Source of the DNA: Acorus gramineus
Taxonomy: Eukaryota > Streptophyta > Magnoliopsida > Acorales > Acoraceae
NCBI GenBank assembly: GCA_030737835.1
Contig: JAUJYN010000020.1
Coordinates: forward strand, 1 to 64,000
Length of the DNA: 64,000 nucleotides
Reading direction: 5' to 3'
Within the stretch, counting starts at the first letter, position 1, and every line of letters starts with the position of its first letter. The notes below the pieces were generated by a model, which was not told the origin of the DNA, searched no databases, and saw nothing but the letters and a program-made list of their open reading frames with translations. Shown in pieces: positions 53,231 through 64,000 of the stretch. The position numbers were made by a program, and so were the translations under genes.

Positions 53231-55894
53231 TGTTATATATGTGTCACTTTTTAGCCTTCTGGTAACCATTGGAGCATTCTGGCAGTTTTTCAACTTTTTC
53301 ATTTTTCGATCGGAACCGCTAAAATTTTAGACTTTTAGCTATCATCCTGAGTTTGAGGACTCCGATTGAAAATCTAACTGCATATTATGTGTCCTAGTGC
53401 CATTTCAAGCCACTCATGAAAATTTCATCGAATTCCGGTAACGTTTCAGAATTTCGCAGTTCCGAATCGTATCCGGGTTTTGACCGAGCGAAAAGTCATT
53501 GGGAGACTTGACTTGGTCAAGGTTGACCTTTGACTTGGTCAAATGATTTTGGCTTTTAGTGTGGTTGGGTTGACTAGGGTCAAACCTCACTTAAACCTAA
53601 TCTAACCTAGCTTAACCTAATCTTTTTTTCAGTAAGTGGTGAGTGTGTGAGTGATGTGTGTGTGTGTGGGTGCTTTAAATGGGACGACCAAGAATAGTTG
53701 CACTCCCCTATTCATCATCTTCTCCACCAAAATCTCTCTCTCCCCTCTCCTTATTCCTTGATTTGATCTAGCTAAGGTGGTTGAAATCAAAAACCCTAGA
53801 AGGAGAAAAGATAGGTGAGGACCCGATCTATCCTTCCATGGTTTTGTTTTCGAGTTCCCTCATGTGTGACCTACTCTCATAGCCCCTTTTCTCCCCTGTT
53901 TTCAGCCCTTCTTTGGCTGAGTTGAGATCTTGGTGGTGGTGGTCTTGGAAGTGGCAAAGCGGTGAGCGAAGAGCACCCGTTCTTCCTCCCTTTCCCTTCC
54001 TCTCCTTGGGTGAGTTTCTTTCCTTCCTTTTCTTGTTTAGATGCATGTTAGGAGGTGTTTTTGGTTATGCATGGCTGTTGGGTGGTTGGAGGGGGTTGTT
54101 GGGGGGGGGGGGGGGGTTGGAGGTCTTAGGGTTGGCTCGGGTGCATGCGGGCTCACCGATGCGTGCAGGCAGGCAGGCGCAGGCGGGCAGGGGCAGGCAG
54201 GCAGGCGAGCTACGGGCAGGCGCACTGGGGGCGTACTGTCGGGCTCACTGGGCGCGTGCGGTCGGGCGTGCTGGGCGCAGTGCGCGCGGGTGCACCCGGG
54301 GCTGGACGCGCGGTGCGCGCGGGCACGCGCTAGCGTGCGCACGGCGTGCGGCGGGTCTAGGCGTGCGGGCAGAGGCACGGCAGAGCGTCTGGGCGCGCGG
54401 GCTGGGGAGCGACAGTGCGCCCGGGGCACGGGTGTGCGTGCGTGCGTGCGCACCCGTGCGTGCGCGTGCGGGTGGCCGTGCGCATGGCTGCCCGGGGGTG
54501 CGGGAGTGAGGCAGGGCACTCGGGCTCGCGTGCGTACGGGCCGTATGTACGCTTGTCCGAGTGTTGGGTATTTTTAGTGTATTTTGTATGTATTGTGTAT
54601 TTTACTCACCGTGTTGATTACTCTGTCTTGCAGATCTTGACGGACGGTCACGCGATGACCCGGGTGTTGGTAAGTGGGACAATCCAACCCAGTAGGGAGG
54701 CGTTATGCTCTTAGGCGTGTATCGTCCTTCCCTGGGGCACCATAGTTTAATATTAACTTGTATAATATGTAATCTATGCAAGCATGATTGTTATGTAGTA
54801 TGCATGCCACCCTAGACCTTGTATGTTAGGGACTCATACCCTTAGGATATGTGTAAGAGCCATGCATCCTGATATCATATTTCCATGCTAGGAAGCCTTG
54901 ACCTGTGCATGTTCCCATTTAGTTTAATTTATTTTAAATCAAATGTGAGTTATTTAGTAATGAGCATGCTTAGTGAATATTATAACCATGCAGTTATAAT
55001 ACAGGCTTCCCGCATCGTAGTTATGCACCCTGGAGGAATTCGCAAGAATTCATGACATTTAAATTGTTGGGAAGATGTTGCCGGCGGATCCGATTGGATC
55101 GTATACGTGTGGGTAGGCTGTTTCTGTTCCCTTCGTTGGATCCGTATTCCCCAGCGTTAGAAAGGCCCTCCTGACAGAGGGCTCCCATCAGTAGGCATCT
55201 CCTGATTTGGTTTCGGACTGTGCTGAATTGTGGGAGTAGACCAAGCGGGCTACGGAGTGGAGGAGAGACTATCGGTGGACCAAGGGTGATTAACAGCCTA
55301 GTCAGTCCCAATAGCTGTGTCACCTATTGGAGGGTGAGGGTGAGGGTGTGGTGGGTCGGCGATGTTGCGACCCACTGGATTGTGTAATTCCTGCCACTAT
55401 GAGGCTTTGAATAATTTTGAGGTTAATATAAATTGTGATGCATGGGTTGTGCTATTCACTGAGCGTGTGGCTCACCCCTCGCATAGTTTTTCTCCAGTTA
55501 TCACTGATTCGGATCTGAAGGAGGAGCTCCCCGAGGGACTTCAGCAGTAGCGGAGCAGCGCCACATTCCAGCGAGTGTTAGAGGCCATCAGCATCCTTCT
55601 TGATTGTATGTATTATATTTCCGTGCTTGGGCACTCGTTGTATTATATTTGGATGTGTTTGTGTATATTGGCTCTCACAGGGCAGTTGATTATGTATCGA
55701 GTCTGTAATATGTTTTTGATTTACAGACTCAGTCTTTTAGCTTCCGCTATTCGTGTATAATCATGTCAGCCTTGCTTTTGTCTGTGTTGTCATTTTAGCT
55801 GTTGTTTAGAGTATGTTATTGACCTCCTGTATAGACTGCTGATATCATATATACACTTGCCGCGTCCCGGGGACGGCTGCCCTGGGGCGTGACT
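53231..55894 (+). mobile_element. Solo LTR-A, 2,664 bp, target duplication TCAAA
   Basis: TCAAA at 53226-53230 and 55895-55899. Starts TGTTATATATGTGTCAC and ends with the LTR-A 3' block; the last base differs from the usual terminal CA. It has the shortest intron-like segment of the plus-strand LTR-A copies, no module copy, a G run of at least 16 near 54101-54116, a G-rich tract near 55335 and the hairpin near 55460-55474. Confidence 0.92.
54010..54633 (+). other. Intron-like GC-rich segment (624 bp)
   Basis: Borders CCTTGG|GTGAGTTTC and CTGTCTTGCAG|ATCTTG. Confidence 0.5.
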
Positions 55895-55899
55895 TCAAA

Positions 55900-56328
55900 T
55901 CCACCCTCAAATTTTCCTTCTTTTAGAGAAAGCAGGTGGCGATCACAAACACCCCCGAATCCTCCTGAGGAGTTGTCGGCCACCTCAGCAAGGAACCAAA
56001 ACCCTTTCCCCCCCCCCTTTCGAGAAACGATCCCACCGATCCTGCCAAGGCACGCTCCCGATCCAAACCCTCGAAGAACCCCCACACATGCAACCCCCGA
56101 ACAAACCCCACATCTCTTTCGGAGGCCACCCACGCCCGGGCCAGAGAGCCCCCGGAAAACGATACCGACAAGCCTGGCGATCACGAAGGGACCTCTTTCG
56201 TGAAAGACAACAAAAAGTAATCCTCTTCTGCTTCCTTTCATAACTTGACTAGAATGCCATCACCCCTCTAGGAAAGCTAGAATTTCCCACCACTCAAGTC
56301 AGACCCTCCTCTACATTGCATTACAACA
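55900..56328 (+). other. Leader of element E, no recognised gene
   Basis: C- and A-rich leader between the solo LTR and the tandem repeat. A frame of about 104 codons (55889-56203) crosses the LTR border and has no similarity I recognise. Some Tat/Ogre elements have an extra reading frame before gag, so a remnant of one is possible but unsupported. Confidence 0.4.
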
Positions 56329-56480
56329 TCCTTTACTGCGTTAAGCCGCACATAGCTGCGCACCCTTTGCTGCTTTAATACGTCCTTTTACTGCTTTAAG
56401 CCTCACACAGCTGAACACCCTTTACTACTTTATGCCGCACATAGGTGCGCACCCTTTACAGCTTTATTTACCGCTTTACA
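56329..56480 (+). repeat. Imperfect tandem repeat in the E leader
   Basis: Units of about 34 to 36 bp based on CCTTTACTGCTTTAAG and CCGCACATAGCTGCGCAC repeat about four times just before the gag ATG. GCAC...GTGC words within the units can pair. Confidence 0.7.
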
Positions 56481-56498
56481 CTTGCATTCATCCACACT

Positions 56499-57176
56499 AT
56501 GGACACCCACCTCCATGAGGAAACGTTAGAGGAGAAAGTCGACCAAGGGGACCAAACCGCCCAATTCCTTAGCCACCTAGAGGAGAGAATGGCTACCTTA
56601 GGATACAAATCGATAGAGGACATGTTCAATGACCTCGCCAGGTATCACCAGGCTTGCCCCACTCCCAAAAGCCCACCAACACCCAGCTTCTCGGTTAATC
56701 CGAGTCCCTTTTCATTCGCCCCACCTTCCCCCGCGAATCCAATGTTTCCAGCAGCTTCTACCCTCGGCCCTTACCAGGTCATATTCAACCCGGGACCACT
56801 AAACTACCCACCCAAGGCGGAAACGCTGGATGAAACCATCCGGAGGATCCTCTTCAAGACTAGTCCTTCTACTCCCAAGCACATGTCTCTACACAACCTG
56901 AAATAAATTCTGTCAGTTAGCCTACCGGAGGGATTTAAAATCCCAAAATTTCACCGGTATAACGGTCATGGAGACCCAGACATTCATTTAACTGCTTTTT
57001 ATCTAGATGCCCGACCTTTTCTAGATAATCAACCTTTGTTGGTCTTCCTCTTCCAAAAATCATTGGAAGGAGAAGCACTACAATGGTTCTCCACACTCTC
57101 CGTAGACCATTTGGCAAATTTCTCGGCTATAAGCGAGAAATTTTTAGGCCGTTACGGTTACCAGAGGATTAGAACC
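56499..57176 (+). pseudogene. gag: Element E gag, N-terminal and central part
   Basis: The start MDTHLHEETLEEKVDQGDQ at 56499 is chosen because a second upstream ATG (56445) lies in the tandem-repeat leader. Then come a helical stretch (FLSHLEERMATLGYKSIEDM), a Pro/Ser-rich spacer (56670-56800), PEGFKIPKFHRYNGHGDPD, and LEGEALQWFSTLSVDHLANF with KFLGRYGY, which match the Tat-lineage gag domain. It is cut at 57177 by a minus LTR. Fossil with a few breaks. Confidence 0.75.
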
Positions 57177-57690
57177 TGTCACGCCCCAGGGCGGCCGTCC
57201 CCGAGACGTGGCAATAATAAAATATCAGCTATCAATACCTGAGGTCAATAAAGACTCCAACAACAATACACAAGGTGGCAAAGGAAGGATAATGATAACT
57301 GACTGAAAAGCGGAAGCATAATATATAAACAATGTCTGTAAATCAAAAACATTATTACAGACTCGAATACACAATCAATGTCCTGTGAGAGCCAAGTCAA
57401 GACCAAAGAAAAGTTAGACTGCTCTACCCCCTTGGTAGCTGCTATGGGAATGGTCGAACAACGAATGAGTCACGCGGCGATGTGTCTTAACCTCATCCTT
57501 ACCCTCACTCCCGGAGGGAGACTCTTGGAACTTTTGGAAGAGACTTAGACTGCTCTACCCCCTTGGTCTACCGGTAGCCCTTTCCCCCACGTAGCCTCTA
57601 CCTGGTATACTCCCACGATCAGTGGGCTTCCGACCGCGTCGGTGGTACTTACGGATGGGAGCCCTCTGTTAGGACAGCTGTAATCGCCGG
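57177..57690 (-). mobile_element. Minus LTR-B tail piece in element E gag
   Basis: Begins TGTCACGCCCCAGGGCGG after GAACC (57172-57176, one expected target copy) and follows minus LTR-B sequence in a shortened form until a plus element inserts at 57691. The rest lies right of the window. Confidence 0.8.
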
Positions 57691-58457
57691 TGTTATATAT
57701 GTGTCACTTTTATCCTTCTGGTTACCATTCGAGCATTCTGGCAGTTTTCCAACTTTTTCATTTTTTGATCGGAACCACTAAAATTTTAAACTTTTATCTA
57801 TCATCCTGAGCTTGAGGGCTCCGATTGAAAATCTAACCGCATATTATGTGTCCTATTGTCATTTCAAGCCACTCACAAAAATTTCATCAAATTCTGGTAA
57901 CGTTTCAGAATTTCACAGTTCTGAATCGTATCCGGGTTTTGACCAAGCGAAAAGTCATTGGGAGACTTGACTTGGTCAATGTTGACCCTTGACTTGGTCA
58001 ATTGGTTTTGTTTTCTAGTGTGGTTGGGCTGACTAGGGTCAAATCCCACCTAAACCTAACCTAAACCTAGCTAAACCTAATTAGTGCTAAGTGTAAGTGG
58101 TGAGTGTGTGTGGTGTGTGTGTGGGGACTTAAAGTCCACAACCACAACTAGTGCCCCTCCTATTCATCTTCTCTCTCAAGCTCTCACATCTCCTCTCTTT
58201 ATTTCCCCTTTATGACCTAGTTAGAGAGTTCAAAAGAAGAAGCCATTGAAGGAGAAAAGATAGATGAGGACCCGATCTACCTTTCCATGGTTTCATTTTT
58301 GATTTCCCTCATGTGTGACCCCCTCTCATGGTCCCTTTTCAAATCAGTTTTCAGCCTTGCTAGGGCTGAGTGGAGATCTTGGTGGTGGTGGTCTTGGAGG
58401 TGGCAAATCGGTGCGCGAAGAGCACCCGATCTCCTCCCCTTCCCTTCCTCCCCTTGG

Positions 58458-59213
58458 GTGAGCTTTCCTTCCTTCCTTTTCTTGTGTAGATGCTTGATTA
58501 GGAGGTGTTTTTGGGTATGCATGGCTGTTGGGGAGTTGGAGGGGGCTGTTGGGGGCTGTTGGAGGTTTGGGGCGGCTCGGGCGTGCGTACGGGATCATCC
58601 TTGCGCGTGCGCGCGGGCCTGTGCGCGTAGGCAAGCGCAGGCAGGGTAGGCATGCTGTCGGGCGCACTGGGCGTGAGCTGTCGAGCGCGCTGGGGGCAGT
58701 GCACGGGAGTTCGCGCGGAGCGCTGCGCAGGGGCACAGTGCGTACGGTGCGCGAGGGAGGCGAGCGGGTGTGCGCGCGGGGTACTGCGCTGGGGCGTAGT
58801 GCATGCGGGTGTGTGCGCGAGGTGCTGCGCTTGGGCGCGGTGCGCGCGGGTGCACCTGGGGTGGGACGAGCGGTGCGCGCGCGGGTGTGCGCTCGAGTGT
58901 GCAACGTGTCTGGGCGTGCGGGCAGGGGCTCGGCGGCGTGTCTGGGCGTGCGGGCAGGGGGCTCGGCATCACGTATGGGCGCGCGGGCTGGCGCGCGGCA
59001 GTGCACCCGGGGCTCGGGCGTGCGTGCGTGCGCGTGCGGGTGGCCGTGCCTATGGCTGCCTGGGGGTGCGGGAGTGAATCGGGGCGCTCGGACTCGCGAG
59101 CGTACGGGCCCGTATGCATGCTTGTCCGAGTATTGGGTGTTTTTAGCGTATTTTTATGTATTTTGTATGTATTTGTGTATTTTACTCACCATGTTGAATG
59201 CCCTGTCTTGCAG
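58458..59213 (+). other. Intron-like GC-rich segment (756 bp)
   Basis: Borders CCTTGG|GTGAGCTTTCC and CCCTGTCTTGCAG|ATCTTG, with TTTTACTCACC about 35 bp before the acceptor. Confidence 0.5.
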
Positions 59214-60487
59214 ATCTTGACGGACGGTCACGCGACGACCCGGGTATTGGTGAGGACAATCCAACCCAGTAGGGAGGAGTTTATACACTTAGGAGTGTAT
59301 TGCCCTCCCCTGGGGCACCATAGTTGCATATTAACTTGTATTAAGTATAACTATGCATGCATGATTATTATGTAGTATCCATGCCACCCTAGACCCTGTA
59401 TGTTAGGGATACTTGCCCTTATGATATGTATAAAGGCCCATGCATCCTAATACTATGTTTTCATGCTAGGAAGCCTCGACCTACGCATGTGTCCCATTTA
59501 GTTTAATTTATTTAAATCAAATGCGAGTTATTGATAATTAGCATGCTTAGTGAATATTATAACCTTGTGGTTATAATATAGGCTTCCCCGCATCTTAGTT
59601 ATGCACCCTGGAGGAATTCTGAAGAATTCATGACATTTATAGAGTTGAGATCGGTGTCGGCGGATCCAAGTGGATCGTATCTGTGTGGTTATGCTGTTTC
59701 TCTTCCCTTCATTGGATCCGTGTAGGAACTCCTCAGCGTTAGACAGGCCGTCCTGACAGAGGGCTCCCATCAGTAGGCACCTCCTGATTTGGTTTCGGAC
59801 TGTGCTGAATGTGGGAGTAGACCAGGCGAGCTACGGTGTGGAGGAGAGGCTATCGGTGGACCAAGGGTGATCAACAGCCTAGTCAGTCCCAAAAGACCAT
59901 GTCACCAGTTTGAGGGTGAGGGTGAGGGTGTAATGGGTTGGCGATGAGCGACCCACTGGTTTGTGTAGTTGTTGCCAGTTAGAGGCTATGAATGATTTGA
60001 GGTTAATATAAATTGTGATGCATGGGTTGTGCTATTCACTGAGCGTGTGGCTCACCCCTCGCATATATTTTTCTTCAGTGATCTCCGAGTCGGATCTGAA
60101 GGAGGAGCTCCCCGAGGCACGTCAGCAGTAGCAGAGCAGCGTCACATTCTGCTTGCGAGAGGCCATCAGCATCCCCCCCTCCCTTTGATTGTATGTATTG
60201 TATTCCGTGCTTGGGCACATGTTTGTATTATATTTGGATGACGTTGTATATATATTGGCTCTCACGGGACAGTTGATTATGTATCGAGTCTGTAATATGT
60301 CTTTGAATTACAGACTCAGTCTTTTAGCTTCCGCTATTTGTGTATATATTATGTCAGCCTCTTTGTTGTCTGTGTTGTCATTGTTGATGTTGTTTAGGGT
60401 ATGTTATTGACCTCCTGTATAGACTGCTGATATCATATATACACTTGCCGCGTCCCGGGGATGGCCGCCCTGGGGCGTGACAAAAGT

Positions 60488-60500
60488 TGGTATCAGAGCC
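60488..60500 (+). other. Primer-binding site, initiator-Met tRNA type
   Basis: TGGTATCAGAGCC after the LTR end, followed by CTGGTCCTGTCAGAGCC. Confidence 0.9.
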
Positions 60501-60601
60501 TGGTCCTGTCAGAGCCAATGGTCTTCTTTTCGTAGAGATGAGTCCTAGGATTTCTATACGAGTATTCTGATCCTAGTGTCTGGTTTTCTTAGGTTGCTGA
60601 T

Positions 60602-60856
60602 ATGCCTCCTCGCAGAGGAATGCGTGGACGTGGTCCCTCTCGACCTTTGGAGGTTCCCGGACCTACCAGAGATGAGGATGCTACTGGAGAGTTCGGCTAT
60701 GGGGCCAGGATTGGCACAGGAGCCTCCTGCATGGGAGCGTGCTTACGCTCGAATTGCAGATCTGGTGGAGACTCAGAAGAGAGCATTAGAGGCCCAGACG
60801 AGGGCGTTAGCTGAGCAGGCTAGAGAGATACAGGAGCTGAGGGCGGCCCGTGATGC
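60602..60856 (+). pseudogene. gag: Gag N-terminal piece
   Basis: MPPRRGMRGRGPSRPLEVPG and the QKRALEAQTRALAEQAREIQ coiled-coil-like stretch. A solo LTR with GATGC duplication follows. Broken. Confidence 0.85.
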
Positions 60857-63384
60857 TGTTATATATGTGTCACTTTTTACCTTCTGGTAACCATTGGAGC
60901 ATTCTGGCAGTTTTTTCATTTTTCGATCAGAACCACTAAAATTTTGGACTGTTAGCTATCATCCTGAGTTTGAGGACTCCAATTGAAAATCTAACTGCAT
61001 ATTATGTGTCCTGGTGCCATTTCAAGCCACTCAGGATAATTTCATCGATTTCCGGTAACGTTTCAGAATTTCACAGTTCTGAATCGTATCCGAGTTTTGA
61101 CCGATCGAAAAGTCATTGGGAGACTTGACTTGGTCAAAGTTGACCTTTGACTTGGTCAAATGATTTTGGCTTTTAGTGTGGTTGGGTTGACTAGGGTCAA
61201 ACCTCACTTAAACCTCACCTAAACCTAGCTTAACCTAATCTTTTTTTCACTAAGTGTGAGTGTGTGAGTGTGTGAGGTGTGTGTGTGCTTTAAGTGAACC
61301 CCACGACCACAAATAGTCCCCACTATTCATCATCTCCTTCATTTCAAGCTTTCTCCCTTCCTTTCCTCTCCTTGGGTGAGTTTCTTTCCTTCCTTTTCTT
61401 GTTTAGATGCATGTTAGGAGGTGTTTTTGGTTATGCATGGGTGTTGGGGAGTTGGAGGGGGCTGTTGGGGGCTGTTGGAGGTGGTAGAGTCGGCTCCGGC
61501 AGTGCGGGCTCATCGGTGCGTGCGCGCGAGCCTGCGCGCACAGGCTGGCAGGCGCAGGGCAGGCGCGCTGTCGGGCGAGCTGGCAGGGGACGCGGGCGTG
61601 CGCGCGGGTGCTGCGCAGGGGGCACAGTGCGCGGAGCGAGCGGGCGGTGTGCGGGTGCTGCGCAGGGGGCGCAGTGCGCGCAGGGCGAGCAGGCGTGCCA
61701 GCGGGGAGTGCGTGCGGGGTGCTGCGCTGGGGTGCAGTGCGTGCGGGTGTGTGCGCAGGGCGCTGCGCTGAGCGCAGTGCGCGTGGGTGCATCCAAGGCT
61801 GGACGCGCGGTACGCGCGGGCACGCGCGAGGGTGCGCGCGAGCGTGCGGTGGGTCTGGGCGTGCGGGCAGAGGCGCGCCAGCGAGTCTGGGCGCGCGGGC
61901 TGGGCCGCGGCAGTGCGCCCGGGGCTCGGGCGTGCGTACGTGCACGTGCGGGTGGGCGTGCACATGGCTGCCTGGGGGTGCGGGAGTGAGTCGGGGCACT
62001 CGGGCTCGCATGAGTACGGGCCGTATGTACGCTTGTCTGAGTGTTGGGTATTTTTAGTGTATTTTGTATGTATTGGTGTATTTTACTCACCGAGTTGATT
62101 ACCCTGTCTTGCAGATCTTGACGGACGATCACGTGACGACCCGGGTATTGGTGAGTGGGACAATCCAACCCAGTAGGGAGGCGTATATGCTCTTAGGCGT
62201 GTATCGTCCTTTCCTGGGGCACCATAGTTTAATATTAACTTGTGTAGTATGTAATCAATGCAGGCATGTTTGTTATGTAGTATGCATGCCACCCTAGACC
62301 TTGTATGTTAGGGACTTGCACCCTTAGGATATGTGTAAGAGCCATGCATCCTGATACCATATTTTCATGCTAGGAAGCCTTGACCTGTGCATGTTCCCAT
62401 TTAGTTTAATTTATTTTAAATCAAATGTGAGGTATTTAGTAATGAGCATGCTTAGTGAATATTATAACCATGCGGTTATAATACAGGCTTCCCCGCATCG
62501 TAGTTATGCGCCCTGGAGGAATTCGCAAGAATTCATGACATTTAAATGCTTAGGAAGATGTTGTCGGCGGATCCGAGTGGATCGTATACGTGTGGATAGG
62601 CTGTTTCTTTTCCCTTCGTTGGATCCGTATAGAGACTGCCCCAGCGTTAGAAAGGCCGTCCTGACAGAGGGCACCCATCAGTAGGTACCTCCTGATTTGG
62701 TTTCGGACTGTACTGAATTTGGGAGTAGGCCAGACGGGCTACGGAGTGGAGGAGAAACTACCGGTGGACTAAGGGTGACCAACAGCCTAGTGAGTCACAA
62801 TAGCCGTGTCACCTATTGGAGGGTGAGGGTGAGGGTGTGGTGGGTCAGCGATGTTGCGACCCACTGGATTGTGTAGTTCCTGCCACTTTGAGGCTTTGAA
62901 TAATTTTGAGGTTAATATAAATTGTAATGCATGGGTTGTGCTATTCACTGAGCGTGTGGCTCACCCCTCGCATATTTTTCTCCAGTTATCACTGATTCGG
63001 ATCTGAAGGAGGAGCTCCCCGAGGGACTTCATCAGTAGCGGAGTAGCGCCATATTCCCGCGAGTGTTAGAGGCTATCAGCATCCCTTTTTTATTGTATGT
63101 ATTATATTTCCGTGCTTGGGCACCCGTTTGTTTTATATTTGGATGTATTTGTGTATATTGGCTCTCACAGGGCAGTTGATTATGTATCGAGTCTGTATTA
63201 TGTTTTGATTTACAGACTCAGTCTTTTAGCTTCCGCTATTTGTGTATATATCATGTCAGCCTTGCTTTTGTCTGTGTTGTCATTTTAGCTGTTGTTTAGA
63301 GTATGTTATTGACCTCCTGTATAGACTGCTGATATCATATATACACTTGCCGCGTCCCGGGGACGGCCGCCCTGGGGCGTGATA
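60857..63384 (+). mobile_element. Solo LTR-A, 2,528 bp, target duplication GATGC
   Basis: GATGC at 60852-60856 and 63385-63389 inside gag. Starts TGTTATATATGTGTCAC; the 3' end is the LTR-A block with one change next to the terminus. It and the LTR at 53231 lack the module and share ATTATAACCATGC[AG]GTTATAAT at the empty site. The hairpin is near 62950-62964. Together with its host LTR at 57691 it shows the same family inserting into its own kind. Confidence 0.92.
61376..62114 (+). other. Intron-like GC-rich segment (739 bp)
   Basis: Borders CCTTGG|GTGAGTTTC and CCCTGTCTTGCAG|ATCTTG. The exon word upstream is very similar to 53990-54009. Confidence 0.5.
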
Positions 63385-63389
63385 GATGC

Positions 63390-64000
63390 AGTTCCACATG
63401 TCCCCTTGGTGGCAGATCTGCCTGTGGTACCCGATGTACCCCCTACTCCCGTGGTGATTCCAGCGGTGGAGGTTCAGGATCCCCTGGTGAGGGAGGTGGA
63501 GCTAGAGGCTACAGCGAGAGTGCACCAGAGTGGCCTCACTGCCTTTCTGAAGCTCCACCCTCCCGAGTTCCATGGACAGACGGCGGATCCCCTTGCCCCT
63601 GAGAGATGGTTGATGGAGGTGGACAAGATCTTCTCGACCATGCACTGCACCGATCGCCAGCGTGTCTCCCTGGCCACTTTCATGCTGAAGGGTAGCGCCG
63701 CAGACTGGTGGGCTACCCGATCGGTGGACATTCCCGAGGGAGTGGAGCGACTTCTATGGGCGGAGTTCCGGAGGTATTTCCTGGAGGAGTACTTCCCGTT
63801 TTCGACGCGCCAAATCGTGATGCGGGAGTTTGAGCAGCTGACGCAGGGCTCCATGTCAGTCGCGGACTACTCTACGCGCTTCACGAGGCTTTCCAGGTTC
63901 ACCCCAGCCTTGGTGATGGACGAGGAGACGCGGTGTCGTCGATTTGAGATGGGTCTCATCAGCACCATTCGGGTGCACGTCTCTTCGCAGGCATTCACGA
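63390..64000 (+). pseudogene. gag: Gag central domain, continuing beyond the window
   Basis: VPLVADLPVVPDVPPTPVV, LKLHPPEFHGQTADPLAPE, GSAADWWATRSVDIPEGV, RYFLEEYFPFSTRQI and YSTRFTRLSRFTPAL: the gag domain also seen at 20460-20900, with high protein similarity. The zinc knuckle is expected to the right of the window. Confidence 0.85.

Larger units (their letters stand above)
52232..57176 (+). mobile_element. Tat/Ogre-type element E: LTR, leader and gag part
   Basis: A CGCATTTCTAGATACCCTAA start at about 52232 resembles Tat/Ogre LTR starts. A TATA box lies at 52791-52798 with GA-rich sequence after it. The leader runs past a solo LTR-A (53231-55894) to a gag that begins at 56499, and the element is cut at 57177 by a minus LTR piece. 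The end of the LTR and the primer site could not be fixed; 53190-53230 or 55930-55950 are candidates. E may lie inside D or may be a rearranged part of it. Broken. Confidence 0.65.
57691..64000 (+). mobile_element. Tekay-like element with 5' LTR-A and gag, running off the window
   Basis: 5' LTR 57691-60482 (2,792 bp, LTR-A start and end), primer site 60488-60500, gag from 60602. The gag is interrupted by a solo LTR-A (60857-63384) and continues to the window end. GCCGG (57686-57690) is the left half of the expected target duplication. It inserted in a minus LTR-B, as did the LTR-A copies at 383 and 45790. Confidence 0.88.

Noticed and set aside
55889-56241. Candidate host or extra ORF (104 codons plus; 141 codons minus)
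   Set aside because: Both frames cross the border between a solo LTR and the element E leader, overlap each other, and show no domain I recognise.

Overview
This window looks like nuclear DNA of a repeat-rich flowering plant. I recognise no host gene, tRNA or rRNA. All 64 kb is explained by LTR retrotransposons nested in one another: Ty3/gypsy chromoviruses of the Tekay/Del type (long LTRs, initiator-Met tRNA primer site, gag starting MPPRR, chromodomain-like pol tail), a second chromovirus called element C here, and Tat/Ogre-type fragments called D and E. The species cannot be told from the sequence. All coding regions are broken fossils.

LTR vocabulary. LTR-A starts TGTTATATATGTGTCAC and ends in a block around GCGTCCCGGGGACGG plus TGACA. 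LTR-B starts TGTTGTGCCTGTGTC (or TGTTATGCC) and usually ends in a block around CACGTCTCGGGGACG plus TGACA. Undeleted copies are about 2.5 to 3.7 kb. Both share a layout: a U3 of about 0.4 to 0.5 kb, a TATA-like site, a CT-rich tract, a splice-donor-like site, a very GC- and CpG-rich tract of 0.5 to 1.1 kb, a splice-acceptor-like site, conserved blocks, a GGGTGA G-quadruplex tract, a small conserved hairpin and the 3' block.

Layout. Tat element D (44614-44927, 51831-52231) is the oldest layer seen. Element C lies in it on the minus strand, from left of the window to 44613. C's 3' LTR (pieces 15956-16341 and 23868-24212) holds a minus LTR-B (13122-15955), which holds a plus Tekay-like element (6708-13121), whose 5' LTR tail holds another minus LTR-B (1-6707), which holds a solo LTR-A (383-3642). 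C also carries a CCATC-flanked composite (16342-23862), two solo LTRs in its internal region (26537-29790, 31336-33059), and in its 5' LTR a short two-LTR element (34958-43276).

Right of C, D is cut by a minus solo LTR-B (44928-51825) that itself holds a solo LTR-A (45790-48934). Tat-type element E follows (52232-57176, with solo LTR-A 53231-55894), then a minus LTR-B piece (57177-57690), then a Tekay-like element (57691 to the end) with a solo LTR-A in its gag (60857-63384).

Most boundaries rest on TG...CA termini with 5-bp target duplications read directly. Three observations deserve follow-up. A GC-rich, intron-like segment with conserved splice-like borders occurs in 13 LTR copies. One two-LTR element has LTRs with a B front and an A back that meet inside that segment. 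A mobile-looking module of about 115 bp occurs ten times in LTRs and internal regions.
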